A stretch of 47,046 nt of DNA. Origin: Prochlorococcus marinus str. MIT 9302 (GTDB taxonomy: Bacteria; Cyanobacteriota; Cyanobacteriia; PCC-6307; Cyanobiaceae). Under the pieces are notes generated by a model that saw only the letters and a program-made list of their open reading frames with translations, did not search any database and was not told the origin of the DNA. The translations under genes were made by a program, and so were the position numbers. This document shows, one piece after another, positions 6,747-15,782 of the stretch. Within the stretch, counting starts at the first letter, position 1. Every line of letters starts with the position of its first letter. The stretch lies in assembly GCF_000759975.1 (NCBI RefSeq), contig NZ_JNAM01000008.1:1-47046 (forward strand), read 5' to 3'.

Positions 6747-8501
6747 TCAAACTTTCAACAATTTAGATGTTGTTAATTTAAATTCTTGTTTATCAATAGT
6801 TTCTTGATTTAAAAGTATTTCAACTAATTTATCTAGTAAGAATCTATTTTTTTTTAATATTTTTATTGAATTATTTAATGAAATTTTAGAAATCTTTATG
6901 ATTTCATTATCTATTCTAGAACTAGTATTTTCAGCTATGAGAGGCTTTCTTCTAAATAATCCATCTCCCAAAAACATTTTATTATTATCAGAATCCATTG
7001 AAATTGGACCAATAATTGAGAATCCATATTTCGTAACCATTTCCCTTACAATATTTGTTGAATAAGAGATATCATTTATTGAGCATTGTGTGATTTCACT
7101 TTCACCAAAAACTATAGTTTCTGCTGCTCTTCCAGCTAAAGCAATTTCAATTTTTGAAAATAATAATTTTTTTGAGATCAAGCCACTAGAAATTACATCT
7201 TCGTCAGGGCATATCTTTGTATATCCTCCTAGAGATCCAGATCTAGGTAGAATTGTAATTTTATCAACTGATTCAATTCCATTTCTCACAGCAGATACAA
7301 TTGCTCTACCTACTTCATTATAAGCAATAATTTTCTTCATATTTGGAGAAGATATTAATGAACTTCTAAGGCCGATGGTGATTTTATCAAGAGCATTTTC
7401 TATATGAAGATCACTGATTAGTTTAGATTCATCTCTTGCACAGTGAATAGCACTCTCATTCATCAAATTTGCAAGATCTGCCCCTGAAAATCCAACTGTT
7501 CTAGAAGCCCAATAGCCTAAGTCAACTTCGCTTGAAAGTGGTTTTGAAAGTGAGTGAACTGAAAGAATTTTTTTTCTTCCATCTAAATCTGGAAGCATTA
7601 CTTCTATTTTTCTATCAAATCTTCCTGGTCTTAATAATGCTGCATCCAAAATATCTGGTCTATTTGTTGCTGCTAAAACAATAATCCCAGAATTATCAGC
7701 AAAACCATCTAATTCAGTTAGAAGCTGATTAAGGGTTTGTTCTCTTTCATCATTTCCACCTCCGATCCCAGATCCTCTTTGCCTACCAATAGAATCAATT
7801 TCATCAATAAAAATTATACAAGGAGATTTTTCCTTAGCCTTAGAGAATAGATCCCGAACTCGGCTTGCACCAACACCAACAAAAAGTTCTACAAACTCTG
7901 ATGCAGCTATTGAAAGAAAAGGGACTCCTGATTCACCGGCAATTGCTTTAGCCAATAATGTTTTACCTGTTCCTGGAGGACCAATTAAAAGAACTCCTTT
8001 AGGAACTTTTGCTCCTAGATTTTCAAATTTCTTTGGTTCTTTCAAAAAAGTTATTACCTCTTTTAATTCCTCAGCGGCTTCAGGAACACCAGCTACATCA
8101 TCGAATCTCGTATCTACATCATCAATTGTTATAAATTTAGCCTGATTTTTGCTAAAACCAAAGGCTCTTGAAGCTAGTTTTGATGTACTCCTCAAGATTA
8201 AAACTATAGCTAATATAAAAATCAGGAAAAGACTAATTGAAGCAAACGAATTAGCTGCTGAAGCTTCTTTTCTACTATTGTTGATAGTAAGTTCTACTTT
8301 ATTTTCAGTAGCCTTTTCAAGGATTAATTGATCGTTATAAAGTATAGGTATTTTAACTTTATCACCATTTTTATACAGGACATCAATTTCTCTCTGCCTA
8401 GGATAGAAAAATATTGATTCTATGTTTCCCGACTCTATATCTTCTAGAAGATCCGAATAACTTGATTTAGAATTTGAATATGAGAATTTTGATCTAAACA
8501 C
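6747..8501 (-). CDS. ftsH: FtsH-family AAA protein with degenerate zinc site
   Basis: 584 residues. One membrane helix is seen (about 90-103); the usual first helix is missing because a stop codon lies three codons upstream of the GTG start. The AAA domain is complete: Walker A GPPGTGKT (174-181), Walker B IIFIDEID (229-236), pore motif FVGVG, and arginine fingers in RPGRFDR. The peptidase HExxH is replaced by N395-E-V-G-R399, so both zinc histidines are gone, while the downstream third-ligand Asp (NDI, 477) remains. Active FtsH degrades membrane proteins such as photodamaged D1; this one probably unfolds or holds proteins without cutting, like plant FtsHi proteins. It may form mixed hexamers with active FtsH. 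Confidence 0.93.
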   Translation of the reverse strand: MFRSKFSYSNSKSSYSDLLEDIESGNIESIFFYPRQREIDVLYKNGDKVKIPILYNDQLILEKATENKVELTINNSRKEASAANSFASISLFLIFILAIVLILRSTSKLASRAFGFSKNQAKFITIDDVDTRFDDVAGVPEAAEELKEVITFLKEPKKFENLGAKVPKGVLLIGPPGTGKTLLAKAIAGESGVPFLSIAASEFVELFVGVGASRVRDLFSKAKEKSPCIIFIDEIDSIGRQRGSGIGGGNDEREQTLNQLLTELDGFADNSGIIVLAATNRPDILDAALLRPGRFDRKIEVMLPDLDGRKKILSVHSLSKPLSSEVDLGYWASRTVGFSGADLANLMNESAIHCARDESKLISDLHIENALDKITIGLRSSLISSPNMKKIIAYNEVGRAIVSAVRNGIESVDKITILPRSGSLGGYTKICPDEDVISSGLISKKLLFSKIEIALAGRAAETIVFGESEITQCSINDISYSTNIVREMVTKYGFSIIGPISMDSDNNKMFLGDGLFRRKPLIAENTSSRIDNEIIKISKISLNNSIKILKKNRFLLDKLVEILLNQETIDKQEFKLTTSKLLKV

Positions 8502-8632
8502 TAATCTTTAAAAGTGATTAATAAAGCATATATGCTTATTTATAAAATTGAGGTATATAAACAAAATATACTCAAAAGTTTGGGAGATAACCACTTAAAG
8601 GTTATATTATTATAAGGAAATAAAGAAACAGA

Positions 8633-8803
8633 ATGGCTGTACCAAAGAAGAAAAAATCAAAAAGCAAAAGGAATCATAGGCATGCTGTCTGGAAAGGAAA
8701 AGCAGCATTAGCAGCTCAGAAAGCTATATCATTAGGTAAATCAGTTTTAACTGGGAAAGCTCAAGGATTTGTTTATCCTATTGAAGAAGAAGAAGAAGAA
8801 TAG
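8633..8803 (+). CDS. rpmF: Ribosomal protein L32
   Basis: 56 residues. It begins [18 protein letters not shown], the typical cyanobacterial and chloroplast L32 start, and continues with a basic middle and an acidic EEEEEE tail. It is a structural protein of the large ribosomal subunit. The zinc-binding cysteines seen in some bacterial L32 are absent, as is usual in cyanobacteria. Divergent from ftsH. A GGTTATATTAT box about 30 bases upstream is a possible -10 region. Confidence 0.95.
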   Translation: MAVPKKKKSKSKRNHRHAVWKGKAALAAQKAISLGKSVLTGKAQGFVYPIEEEEEE

Positions 8804-8806
8804 GTT

Positions 8807-9133
8807 TTAAGATCCTAGCTTAAATGCTTCAAGTATAACTGCATAGATTGCACCAATTCTTAATTTATCAACTACGGACCAAAGATCATAATATATTGAA
8901 CTTGAGGAGGGCTTAATTCTTATAATAATTTCAATAAACACAATAATTATTGGAACCATAATTAATTCATTTTTACCTTCGGATATAAATTTAGTAATAA
9001 AATTTGCAAACAAAAAATAACCTGTCAAAACAGAAATTAGACCAATAGATTTTGACCTCCAAGTATCACTGAGAAAACCAAATAATACATTATTTAATTG
9101 ATAGGTAATCCTTGAAAACTTAGTTTTTTGCAT
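8807..9133 (-). CDS. Ycf20-like membrane protein (DUF565)
   Basis: 108 residues with two or three membrane helices. The pattern FSDTWRSKSIGLISVLTGYF and the C-terminal LRIGAIYAVILEAFKLGS are characteristic of DUF565/Ycf20, found in cyanobacteria and plastids. Its plant and algal relatives are thylakoid or envelope proteins linked to non-photochemical quenching; the molecular role is unsettled. The ATG overlaps the end of the upstream HAD gene by 14 bases, so the two form an operon. Confidence 0.8.
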   Translation of the reverse strand: MQKTKFSRITYQLNNVLFGFLSDTWRSKSIGLISVLTGYFLFANFITKFISEGKNELIMVPIIIVFIEIIIRIKPSSSSIYYDLWSVVDKLRIGAIYAVILEAFKLGS

Positions 9134-9884
9134 TGCTAACAGTCTTTAAATAATCACTTAGGAAGCTATGGTCAATATATGGTGTTTTAAGTTTAGGACC
9201 TTTAATTACATTTGCCACATTGTTCTCATCACCTAGACTGTCTAAAATACAATCTAATTTAATATTTTCCTCAAGAACTATTGGGATATTAGAAGGAACA
9301 AAAATTGTAGGCAGGTTAGCTGCTAAGGCAGATATCAATCCTGGATTCGAGTCTTCAAAAACTATTGAGTTATTTTTTTTAATGCCACTTAATTTAACTG
9401 CCTTTAAGTAAGGTAATGGATTTGGTTTCTTTAATTCAACGTCCTCACTTGAAATAATGAACTCAAATGGATTGAAACCATTAAATAAATATCTAATGAG
9501 TAAATCAACTTGCTTTCTAGAACTTGAAGTAACAATAAATTGCCTTATTTTTTTGCTATGTAATTCATTTATTAATCTAAAAACTCCAGTTTTAAAGTTA
9601 ACGCAATTTTTTTTTATAATTTCTAAATAGTGAAACTGTTTCTTTTCATGGATTTTGATAATTAAATCATCTGATAAATCATCATCGTTTGATTTAGAAT
9701 AGTAGGCAATTCTATTTTTGCCTCCGTTAATTCTCAAAAGCTGGATGTATTTATTAGTTTCCCAATTCCAATTTAAACCAAAGTCCTTAAAAGCTAGATT
9801 AAAAGCAGGTAAATGAGCTTCTAATTCTGTATTTGCGATAGTACCATCTAAATCCCAATAAACACCTTCGAGATTAGTATTCAC
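9120..9884 (-). CDS. HAD-family phosphatase, CbbY-like
   Basis: 254 residues. The HAD motifs are in order: motif I DLDGTIANTE (residues 12-21, nucleophile Asp12), a helical cap with ELEAHLPAFNLAF, motif II VTSSS (about 118-122), motif III lysine in KKPNPLPY, and motif IV VFEDSNPG. The cap and the KPxPxxY pattern place it with CbbY and beta-phosphoglucomutase-like enzymes, which act on sugar phosphates such as xylulose-1,5-bisphosphate in photosynthetic organisms. The exact substrate cannot be read from sequence. Likely cytosolic, co-transcribed with the Ycf20-like gene. Confidence 0.85.
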   Translation of the reverse strand: MNTNLEGVYWDLDGTIANTELEAHLPAFNLAFKDFGLNWNWETNKYIQLLRINGGKNRIAYYSKSNDDDLSDDLIIKIHEKKQFHYLEIIKKNCVNFKTGVFRLINELHSKKIRQFIVTSSSRKQVDLLIRYLFNGFNPFEFIISSEDVELKKPNPLPYLKAVKLSGIKKNNSIVFEDSNPGLISALAANLPTIFVPSNIPIVLEENIKLDCILDSLGDENNVANVIKGPKLKTPYIDHSFLSDYLKTVSNAKN

Positions 9885-9892
9885 AAAGGAGA

Positions 9893-9973
9893 TTATTTAT
9901 TTCTAAAAAATACTAGAGCAATTATTGCTGGTCCTGATAGAGCAACTACGCCTAATACAATAAGATTTGCCAT
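9893..9973 (-). CDS. 26-aa single-helix membrane protein, perhaps Psb30/Ycf12-like
   Basis: ATG at 9973. The product reads MANLIVLGVVALSGPAIIAL and ends VFFRNK: one membrane helix with a Gly-Pro in the middle and a basic C-terminus. The SGPAIIAL segment recalls the AGPLVIVLL segment of Psb30 (Ycf12), a small photosystem II subunit, but the N-terminus is shorter and the GGNL end is missing. It may be a photosynthetic micro-protein of another kind. It lies nine bases upstream of the HAD gene on the same strand. Confidence 0.55.
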   Translation of the reverse strand: MANLIVLGVVALSGPAIIALVFFRNK

Positions 9974-10054
9974 AATAATGAATATGTTTTGTGATACTAT
10001 TTTTACAAATAAATGAAAGAACTGTACTGATACGTTACAAGATTGAATTAAATT

Positions 10055-10402
10055 ATGAAATCATGGACATGTATAGAAAATTGTGGAGCTTGTTGTAAAT
10101 TCGACTTGAACGAAAGAAGCGACTTGGCTGACAAACTTAACAAAGAAGATATTGCTTTGATAAATTCAATGACTGCTAAAGACGGATGGTGTAAAAATTT
10201 GGACAGAGAAAATAAAAAATGCTTAATTTACGAAACTAGACCCCACTTTTGCAGGGTGAATCAATTCTCAATTGCATTTAAAGGATATTTGAATTCTGGT
10301 GATAAATTCCTTATAGATTGTTGCAAACAACATATTTCATCAAATTATGGATATAAAAGTAAAGAAATGAAGAATTTTAATATCGCAGTTTCAGGAAAAT
10401 GA
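10055..10402 (+). CDS. YkgJ-family cysteine cluster protein
   Basis: 115 residues with the cysteine pattern CIENCGACCKF at residues 6-16, then WC, KCLIYETRPHFCR, and a late CC pair (about 89-90). This is the UPF0153/YkgJ signature, thought to bind zinc or iron, with an unknown biochemical role. It overlaps the next gene by four bases (ATGA), so it is translationally coupled to the split Mn/Ca exchanger genes, which suggests a link to metal handling. Confidence 0.85.
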   Translation: MKSWTCIENCGACCKFDLNERSDLADKLNKEDIALINSMTAKDGWCKNLDRENKKCLIYETRPHFCRVNQFSIAFKGYLNSGDKFLIDCCKQHISSNYGYKSKEMKNFNIAVSGK

Positions 10403-10725
10403 ATAGTAAATCAGATAAAAAAGATAACAATATCGAAAAAAGTTTCTTATCGATATTCATAACAACTTTTTCAACAATATTTATTGCAGAACTTGGCGAT
10501 AAAACCCAGATAGCCACACTAATGCTTTCTGCTGAATCTGGTAGGCCAATAATTGTTTTTATTGGAAGTTCTCTTGCTTTGATTAGCTCTAGTGTAGTTG
10601 GAGTCCTAATTGGAAAATGGTTATCAAAAAAAATATCTCCAAGCAAATTTGCTTTATTTACAGGAGCTTTAATGGTAATTATTAGTGTATTTTTAGCCTA
10701 TGATACTTTCAAAATTTATATATAA
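10399..10725 (+). CDS. UPF0016/GDT1 half-exchanger, first subunit
   Basis: 108 residues with a cytosolic lysine-rich start and three membrane helices. The helix beginning IFIAELGDKTQIATLML carries the ExGDKT motif that defines UPF0016 (GDT1/TMEM165/Mnx). Full-length family members have two such repeats and export Mn2+ or exchange Ca2+ for protons. Here each repeat is a separate gene; this and the following gene probably make a heterodimer. In cyanobacteria these proteins protect thylakoids or cytosol from excess Mn. Confidence 0.85.
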   Translation: MNSKSDKKDNNIEKSFLSIFITTFSTIFIAELGDKTQIATLMLSAESGRPIIVFIGSSLALISSSVVGVLIGKWLSKKISPSKFALFTGALMVIISVFLAYDTFKIYI

Positions 10726-11037
10726 ATGGTTTTAAGTTTATTACTCTCAACATTTATAACCGTTTTCATAGCTGAATTAGGCGACAAAACCCAACTAGCT
10801 ACTTTAACCATAAGCGGCACTTCAAATAAACCATTAGCAGTTTTTTTAGGATCCTCTTCTGCGCTTGTCTTTGCAAGCTTAATAGGAGCTTTGACAGGAG
10901 GTACTATTTCAAGTTTTTTACCCGAAGTAGTTCTTAAATCAATAGCCTCAATAACATTTTTTATTATTGGGATCAAACTTTTTATAAACTCATTTACTAT
11001 CGACAAGGAAGAAAAAGAAGACAACGAAAAAAATTAG
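10726..11037 (+). CDS. UPF0016/GDT1 half-exchanger, second subunit
   Basis: 103 residues. The ATG follows the previous stop directly, with no spacer. Three membrane helices, with VFIAELGDKTQLATLTI as the second ExGDKT motif, and an acidic-basic tail. Residue for residue the motif helix is very close to that of the preceding gene, showing descent from an internal duplication. Both halves are needed to complete an ion path with two Glu-Asp motifs, so the pair is predicted to act together. Confidence 0.85.
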   Translation: MVLSLLLSTFITVFIAELGDKTQLATLTISGTSNKPLAVFLGSSSALVFASLIGALTGGTISSFLPEVVLKSIASITFFIIGIKLFINSFTIDKEEKEDNEKN

Positions 11038-11111
11038 TTTTAAGCTTGGATAATAAGGTGTAATAATGGAGTATGTACAACCTAATTAATTTATAATTTT
11101 TTTTCTATTCC

Positions 11112-13334
11112 ATGTTTACAACATCTTCAATAATTGATAATCTTAATAATTCAGAAGGCTTAGAATATAAAAAACTATGCAGATCATTAAAGATAACAAA
11201 GAAATCTGATAAGGATAAATTAGATATCGCATTAACAGCGCTAGAAAAGCTTGAAATAATAAATAAAAATTCAGACAATGAATATACCTGCACAAAAGAT
11301 AGCAATCATATTGTTGCCAAGATAAGGTGTAGCAGCAAAGGTTATTGCTTTGCCGTAAGGGAAAAAAACAAAGAAGATATTTATATTAAAGAAAATCTAC
11401 TTAATTTTGCATGGAATGGAGATAAAGTTTTTGTAAGGATCATAAAAGAGGGCTACAGAAGAAGATCTCCGGAGGGAATAGTTGATTGTATTCTTGAACG
11501 ATCAAATCAAATACTTCTTTCTAAAGTTGAAACAATTAACAATGATATATATGCCATTCCTATAGATGATAGGATTCTTTCTAAAATAAAACTTCCAAAG
11601 GAGGATAAGAAATACACCTACAATCCAGAGAATAAGAATGTAGTAAAAGTTGAGATTGATAGATTTCCTATAGGCCAAGAAGAAGGAATAGGCCACGTTA
11701 TACAAGAACTAAAACTAAATAATGATGAGGAATTAGATACAGATTTTGTTTTATCAAAAAGCAATATCGTAAAGCTAGGTAATAAAAATCTAATTGAATC
11801 TAAGAAGATAGAAAAAAGGGAAAGAATAGACTTATCTGATAAAAACTCTTATTTGTTCAAAAGTTGGAATTCCGATAGTTCTCCAATGCTCCCAATGATT
11901 CAAATAGAAAAAGCGGGGAAAAGTAGTACTAAATTATGGATACATACAAATAATCTTGCAGAAAGAGTAGAACTAAACAGTAAAAAATCCTTAGAAACAT
12001 TCATTAATGGCTTTGAATCATTACCCTTGTTAAATAATTGGCAAAACTACCTTAGTGAAGCCCTAAGAAATGCTTCTGAATTTAACTTAGGTGAAAAGAA
12101 TGAAGCAATAAGCCTCTGCTTGCATTTAAATAGTGATAATGAAATAACTGAATGGTCATTTCATCTTACTTTAGTAAGATGCTCTCTTATTGTTGGAAGC
12201 GATCATACCGAAGCTCTTCTATCAAGAAAAAGTAAAACTAGAATTACCTCACGATTATTAAAACCCATAAAGGAATATATTGAGGATTTAGATGAAATAC
12301 TGGAAATTTCCACATCATTCAGACAAAGACATCTCTTGGAAGGTAAAGTCGAAATTCCTGCACCACTTAATAAAATTGAATCATTAGATGAATTTTTTAT
12401 TCACAACCCAGCTGAATATTCAAAAGGATACTTTGAACCCTTAATAAAAGAAGATTGTCAAACATATCTTTCCCCAATATTACATGAAGCGAATTTAATA
12501 TGGTTCAAACATTCAAATCAATGCGGTTTAAAAAGTGCAGGCTACTACTTAAAGGGGTTAGATTACATTAATGCAAATGAAATAATAAAATATTCAGAAT
12601 TTATAGATACTAATATGGAGTTAAATGAAGATGGTAATTTATCTTTTAGCCAAGTAATTAAGTTATGCGCAGATGATAATAAAAAAAGAATCTTACATAA
12701 ACTTTTAATTAATGAATTTAAGGAAAATGAAGTAAGCCTGATTTCTAAAAATGAAGATCATGATGAATCAGAAAAACTATTTATTTCTCCATGGACAATG
12801 CCTGGCTATGAATTCACTAATCTTTTAAACCAGTACACTATTTTTAATATGATAATTAATGGGAAGAAATCAAGAAAAAATAATGCTAATGAAATAAATA
12901 TAGTTGAGAGTAATTCATTGAAGTTAGTAAATTGGGATATATTTAATTCATCAATTTCAAAGAATATAGATTCATTATTTAACAAGTTTGTAATAGATAA
13001 AGTAAATGAATATAAGTATAAAGTAAATCAATATAAATCTAATATGATAAGTATAAAAAAAGTTAGAAAGGCCGAAAATTTATTAGGTAATATTTATAGT
13101 GGGTTGATCTTGTCAGTGCAAAGTTATGGTTTTTTTGTTGAAATATCAGAAATAAATGTGGAAGGTCTAGTTCACGTTAGTACTCTTAATAATGATTGGT
13201 ATGAATATAGATCAAAACAAAATTTATTGATTGGTAGGAAATCTAAGAAAGCATATAAAATTGGAGATAAAATAGAGGTTCAAATTATAAAAGTCGATAT
13301 TCTTAAATATCAAATTGATCTAGAATTATCATAA
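11112..13334 (+). CDS. RNase II/R-family protein lacking catalytic residues (Zam-like)
   Basis: 740 residues with the domain order of RNase II/R: an N-terminal winged-helix-like region (1-60), a cold-shock-type domain (65-130), a long RNB-like region (about 235-640) and a C-terminal S1 domain (658-739, GLILSVQSYGFFVEI). In active enzymes the RNB core carries a DxxDxDDA-type aspartate cluster and a SPIRRY arginine motif. Here the aligned positions read WNSDSSPMLPMIQIEK (252-267) and SPWTMPGYE (559-567), so the metal-binding aspartates and catalytic arginine appear lost. It resembles the cyanobacterial Zam group. I infer an RNA-binding role and no hydrolysis. Stand-alone gene. Confidence 0.75.
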   Translation: MFTTSSIIDNLNNSEGLEYKKLCRSLKITKKSDKDKLDIALTALEKLEIINKNSDNEYTCTKDSNHIVAKIRCSSKGYCFAVREKNKEDIYIKENLLNFAWNGDKVFVRIIKEGYRRRSPEGIVDCILERSNQILLSKVETINNDIYAIPIDDRILSKIKLPKEDKKYTYNPENKNVVKVEIDRFPIGQEEGIGHVIQELKLNNDEELDTDFVLSKSNIVKLGNKNLIESKKIEKRERIDLSDKNSYLFKSWNSDSSPMLPMIQIEKAGKSSTKLWIHTNNLAERVELNSKKSLETFINGFESLPLLNNWQNYLSEALRNASEFNLGEKNEAISLCLHLNSDNEITEWSFHLTLVRCSLIVGSDHTEALLSRKSKTRITSRLLKPIKEYIEDLDEILEISTSFRQRHLLEGKVEIPAPLNKIESLDEFFIHNPAEYSKGYFEPLIKEDCQTYLSPILHEANLIWFKHSNQCGLKSAGYYLKGLDYINANEIIKYSEFIDTNMELNEDGNLSFSQVIKLCADDNKKRILHKLLINEFKENEVSLISKNEDHDESEKLFISPWTMPGYEFTNLLNQYTIFNMIINGKKSRKNNANEINIVESNSLKLVNWDIFNSSISKNIDSLFNKFVIDKVNEYKYKVNQYKSNMISIKKVRKAENLLGNIYSGLILSVQSYGFFVEISEINVEGLVHVSTLNNDWYEYRSKQNLLIGRKSKKAYKIGDKIEVQIIKVDILKYQIDLELS

Positions 13335-13396
13335 ATAAATCTTCAAAAAAATATAATGGGAACAATAATCAAAAATAATATATATTACTTTTTAGA

Positions 13397-13840
13397 ATGA
13401 TTTTTAAGAGAAAAATTTTATTATTAACTATTTTTTTAATAATAATCTTTCAAACATTACTATATACAAATAACAATCAGAAGAGTTCATTTCGATTCTT
13501 TCAATGGACTGTCCAAGAAACAAGTATAGGTAAGTTAATCAATATTTCATTTTTTTCTGGTTTATTTATAAGCACATTATTAAATACTACGGTTTCTAGT
13601 TTTAAAAAAAATAATTTCAAAAATATAGAAGAAAATCATGAACCTTTAAATCTTGAAGAAGATAGCGAATCTAATATTGAGATACCTCCACAAAGGGATA
13701 TCAGAGATGCTCAACCAACAATATCTGTTAATTACAGAGTAGTAAAAAATACGGAAGAAAATTATATGAAAAGAGATCAAAATTATTCAAATAGTTCCAA
13801 TAACAATGATGATTGGGACAATGATGACAATGATTGGTAG
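13397..13840 (+). CDS. LapA/DUF1049-like membrane protein with acidic tail
   Basis: 147 residues. The first helix (KILLLTIFLIIIFQTLLY), a short loop with FRFFQW, and a second helix (INISFFSGLFISTLL) match the two-helix arrangement of LapA-domain (DUF1049) proteins, where similar proteins in enterobacteria assist lipopolysaccharide assembly. The long tail is polar and ends in low-complexity Asn/Asp/Trp (NNDDWDNDDNDW). The assignment is tentative. It precedes the DUF2996 gene by 68 bases. Confidence 0.6.
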   Translation: MIFKRKILLLTIFLIIIFQTLLYTNNNQKSSFRFFQWTVQETSIGKLINISFFSGLFISTLLNTTVSSFKKNNFKNIEENHEPLNLEEDSESNIEIPPQRDIRDAQPTISVNYRVVKNTEENYMKRDQNYSNSSNNNDDWDNDDNDW

Positions 13841-13908
13841 AAAACTAAATAAGTTAATTTATAAAAATTGTCTTTTTTATTTATAATGAGGTATCGTTAG
13901 TATTTTTT

Positions 13909-14493
13909 ATGGAAGAAAACTTAGAACTAAACAATAAAATATCAGACAATGTTAATGAAGCCAATTCATCGGAAATAAATGTATCAAAATCAGAAAAAAT
14001 AAATAATCAAGAAAAAGAAATCAATATAAATGAAAATAGCAATAACTCAAAAAATAGTCTTGTTCCTAAAGTTGATAGAAAAGAGGACAATGATTCACCA
14101 GTTAAAACTATTCCCAAGCAAATAAAAGAACCCCCTATAGAAAAAAAGCCATTCCAAGAATTTATAAATATTCATTTGATTCCTGCTTTAATTGAAGAAA
14201 TCAATCAAAGAGGATTAGAAATAAATAATATTAATCTCAAAAACACCAACAGACCAATTGCTGGAGATAAATGTTGGGTAATAAATTGTGAAATTAAGCA
14301 AACTTGTAATTTTTGGTTATCTTTTGAGAAGGAGGATATAACCTCATTAAAAAGTATTTCTTTATCTAAACCAAATCAAAAACCCAGTATTATTGAATCA
14401 TTTCTAATTGACGAAAAAAGGATAACTCTAAAATTAATCATTTCAAGAGTACTGCAGAGACTAAATGGGCAAAAACTAATAGGAGTAAATTGA
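13909..14493 (+). CDS. DUF2996 family protein
   Basis: 194 residues. The first 80 are a low-complexity Asn/Glu/Ser/Lys linker (probably disordered). The conserved domain begins at FQEFINIHLIPALIEEINQR and ends ESFLIDEKRITLKLII...LQRLNGQKL, which matches the cyanobacterial and chloroplast DUF2996 pattern. The function is unknown; plant members are found in chloroplasts. Likely cytosolic. It lies upstream of acsF with an 85-base gap. Confidence 0.8.
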   Translation: MEENLELNNKISDNVNEANSSEINVSKSEKINNQEKEININENSNNSKNSLVPKVDRKEDNDSPVKTIPKQIKEPPIEKKPFQEFINIHLIPALIEEINQRGLEINNINLKNTNRPIAGDKCWVINCEIKQTCNFWLSFEKEDITSLKSISLSKPNQKPSIIESFLIDEKRITLKLIISRVLQRLNGQKLIGVN

Positions 14494-14578
14494 TGATAAA
14501 AAAGAATGACACCTAGTTAACTTTTCCCTCGAAAATACAAATCATAGTAAATAATAGTAATAATAAATAAAAGAAAAG

Positions 14579-15751
14579 ATGTCTCAATCAATTATTGAAT
14601 CTAAAAATAAAAAAGAAGCAAATAAAGGAAAAATTCCAGCAAAGGAAACAATTTTGTCTCCAAGGTTCTATACAACAGACTTTGAGGCAATGGAAAATAT
14701 GGATTTATCAATAAATGAGGAGGAATTGGAAGCTATATGTGAGGAATTTAGGAAAGACTACAATAGGCATCATTTTGTTAGGAATAGTGAATTTGAAGGA
14801 GCTGCAGAAAAACTAGATCCTGAGACAAGAGAACTTTTTGTTGATTTTCTAGAGGGAAGTTGTACTTCAGAATTTTCAGGTTTTTTACTTTATAAGGAGT
14901 TAAGCAGGAGAATTAAAGACAAAAACCCTCTTCTTGCAGAATGTTTTGCTCATATGGCCAGAGATGAAGCTAGACATGCAGGTTTCTTGAATAAATCAAT
15001 GAGTGACTTTGGATTACAGTTAGATTTAGGCTTCCTAACAGCCAATAAAGATTACACTTATTTTCCACCAAGAAGTATTTTTTACGCTACTTATTTATCT
15101 GAAAAAATAGGTTATTGGAGATACATCGCAATTTATAGACATCTTGAAAAGAATCCAGATAGCAAAATTTTTCCACTATTTAATTACTTTGAAAATTGGT
15201 GTCAAGACGAAAATAGACATGGTGATTTCTTTGACGCATTAATGAAAGCACAACCTCGTACTGTTAAATCTTTAAGTCAAAAAATTACTATTGGGGGCTC
15301 TACCTTTACTCATCCGCTATTTGATTATTTTCATAGATTCAGATACTTTTTGAACAATCTTCCATTAACATCTAAATTATGGTCAAGGTTTTTTCTACTG
15401 GCTGTATTTGCAACCATGTATGCTAGAGATCTGGGAATCAAAAAAGATTTCTACAGTTCTTTAGGGTTAAATGCTAGAGATTACGACCAGTTTGTTATTA
15501 ATAAAACAAATGAAACTTCTGCTAGAATTTTCCCTGTTGTATTAGACGTATACCATGAATCTTTTTATGGAAGACTAGATAAAATAGTTGAAAATAATAA
15601 GTTCCTTTCTGATATTGCTAACAGTGATGGAAATAAAGTATCTAAAACTTTAAAGAAATTACCTACCTATTTATCAAACGGTTACCAGCTATTAAGACTA
15701 TACTTATTAAAACCTCTAGATAGCAAAGATTTTCAACCTGCGATTAGATAA
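14579..15751 (+). CDS. acsF: Mg-protoporphyrin IX monomethyl ester oxidative cyclase
   Basis: 390 residues. The enzyme forms the fifth ring of chlorophyll from Mg-protoporphyrin monomethyl ester using oxygen, producing protochlorophyllide. The diiron ligand motifs are intact: E130-A-R-H133 ([11 protein letters not shown]) and E211-N-R-H214 ([10 protein letters not shown]), with glutamates of [17 protein letters not shown] supplying the remaining ligands. Membrane-associated at thylakoids. It works downstream of the Mg-chelatase whose H subunit is encoded at 28667. The 30-residue N-terminal extension is lysine-rich. The leader upstream holds no obvious regulatory RNA. Confidence 0.97.
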   Translation: MSQSIIESKNKKEANKGKIPAKETILSPRFYTTDFEAMENMDLSINEEELEAICEEFRKDYNRHHFVRNSEFEGAAEKLDPETRELFVDFLEGSCTSEFSGFLLYKELSRRIKDKNPLLAECFAHMARDEARHAGFLNKSMSDFGLQLDLGFLTANKDYTYFPPRSIFYATYLSEKIGYWRYIAIYRHLEKNPDSKIFPLFNYFENWCQDENRHGDFFDALMKAQPRTVKSLSQKITIGGSTFTHPLFDYFHRFRYFLNNLPLTSKLWSRFFLLAVFATMYARDLGIKKDFYSSLGLNARDYDQFVINKTNETSARIFPVVLDVYHESFYGRLDKIVENNKFLSDIANSDGNKVSKTLKKLPTYLSNGYQLLRLYLLKPLDSKDFQPAIR

Positions 15752-15782
15752 TCTTTTATACAGAGCAAATTTCTATACTCAT

